Of a stretch of 64,000 bases of DNA, positions 63,914-64,000 are shown one piece after another (positions within the stretch are counted from its first letter, which is position 1; each line of letters starts with the position of its first letter). Origin of the DNA: Achromobacter sp. HZ34 (lineage in GTDB: Bacteria; Pseudomonadota; Gammaproteobacteria; Burkholderiales; Burkholderiaceae_B); NCBI RefSeq assembly GCF_002209485.1, contig NZ_NJIX01000008.1:62001-126000 (forward strand). Direction: 5' to 3'. The notes under the pieces were generated by a model. It was given only the letters and a program-made list of their open reading frames with translations, had not been told where the DNA came from and made no database searches. The position numbers were made by a program, and so were the translations under genes.

Positions 63914-64000
63914 ATGTCCCGCTCTTTCCCCCGCAATGCCTTCTCCGCGGCGCTCATCCTGTTCGGCCTGATCCTCTGGCCCATCCTTCACGCCGACCGT
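63914..64000 (+). CDS. Start of an unidentified membrane or exported protein (truncated by window)
   Basis: An ATG at 63914 opens a frame to the window end: MSRSFPRNAFSAALIL followed by FGLILWPILHADR. It looks like a basic start followed by a hydrophobic segment, as in a signal anchor. No clear ribosome binding site is present, and only 29 codons are visible, so the gene call itself is tentative. Confidence 0.4.
   Translation, partial: MSRSFPRNAFSAALILFGLILWPILHADR

Overview
The window is high-GC chromosomal DNA from a betaproteobacterium, most probably Alcaligenaceae (Bordetella/Achromobacter-like). I infer this from four orphan Bug-type periplasmic binding proteins, the rpsF-priB-rpsR-rplI operon, a urease cluster ordered ureD-A-J-B-C-E-F-G, and the general gene style. 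No species can be named from the sequence alone. No rRNA, tRNA, CRISPR array, intact prophage or intact insertion sequence was seen.

Layout. 1-11.8 kb: a partial PhoH-like ATPase, a gamma-glutamyltransferase, and a metabolic/uptake block (Bug receptor, divergent LysR, PdxA-like dehydrogenase, second LysR, second Bug receptor, MmgE/PrpD protein, bile-acid-symporter-like permease). This block carries long simple-sequence repeats between and inside genes. 11.9-20.6 kb: housekeeping genes on the minus strand: dnaB, a kinase-like protein, the rpsF operon with a recognisable promoter and terminator, folE2, and xseB-ispA-dxs for isoprenoid precursors. 20.7-26.7 kb: an IclR regulator divergent from a third Bug receptor with palindromic operators between them, a Rieske oxygenase followed by a PhnZ-like HD-domain protein, and an EamA permease coupled to a mercaptopyruvate sulfurtransferase. 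26.9-39.8 kb: htpX followed by a nearly complete type II secretion system (gspC, gspG-H-I-J-K-L-M-N on plus, gspD-E on minus, gspF on plus); no prepilin peptidase gene lies in the window. 39.9-47.6 kb: sdaA, a Na/Pi cotransporter-PhoU protein, a dienelactone hydrolase, polA and a divergent LOG-family gene. 48-54.4 kb: the complete urease operon. 54.4-64 kb: a fourth Bug receptor, a 315-bp IS30 remnant with perfect 13-bp terminal inverted repeats, and a 2403-residue glycine-rich autotransporter. The window ends inside a new plus-strand reading frame.

Working relations. The gsp genes encode one envelope-spanning secretion machine, and the two main gsp promoters appear to share a 12-base -10 motif. 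The ure genes encode the nickel enzyme, its metallochaperones and a putative nickel permease. dxs and ispA act in series in isoprenoid synthesis. The Bug receptors sit beside regulators and catabolic enzymes but no TctA/TctB membrane subunits are visible, so they probably work with permeases encoded elsewhere or as sensors.

The most unusual aspects are (i) the density of simple and tandem repeats of very different unit length (6, 9, 13, 15 and 18 bp) at gene borders and inside genes, including a GGGGCC-rich G-quadruplex-prone array in a divergent promoter region; (ii) a Rieske oxygenase beside a PhnZ-like HD oxygenase candidate; (iii) a secretin with a SPOR-like C-terminal extension; (iv) four in-frame 18-bp copies of the gspN start region, two of them ending in stop codons; and (v) the autotransporter next to the internally deleted IS30 remnant. 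Nothing here proves a wholly new system; the Rieske/HD pair and the repeat-rich regulatory regions are the best candidates for follow-up.
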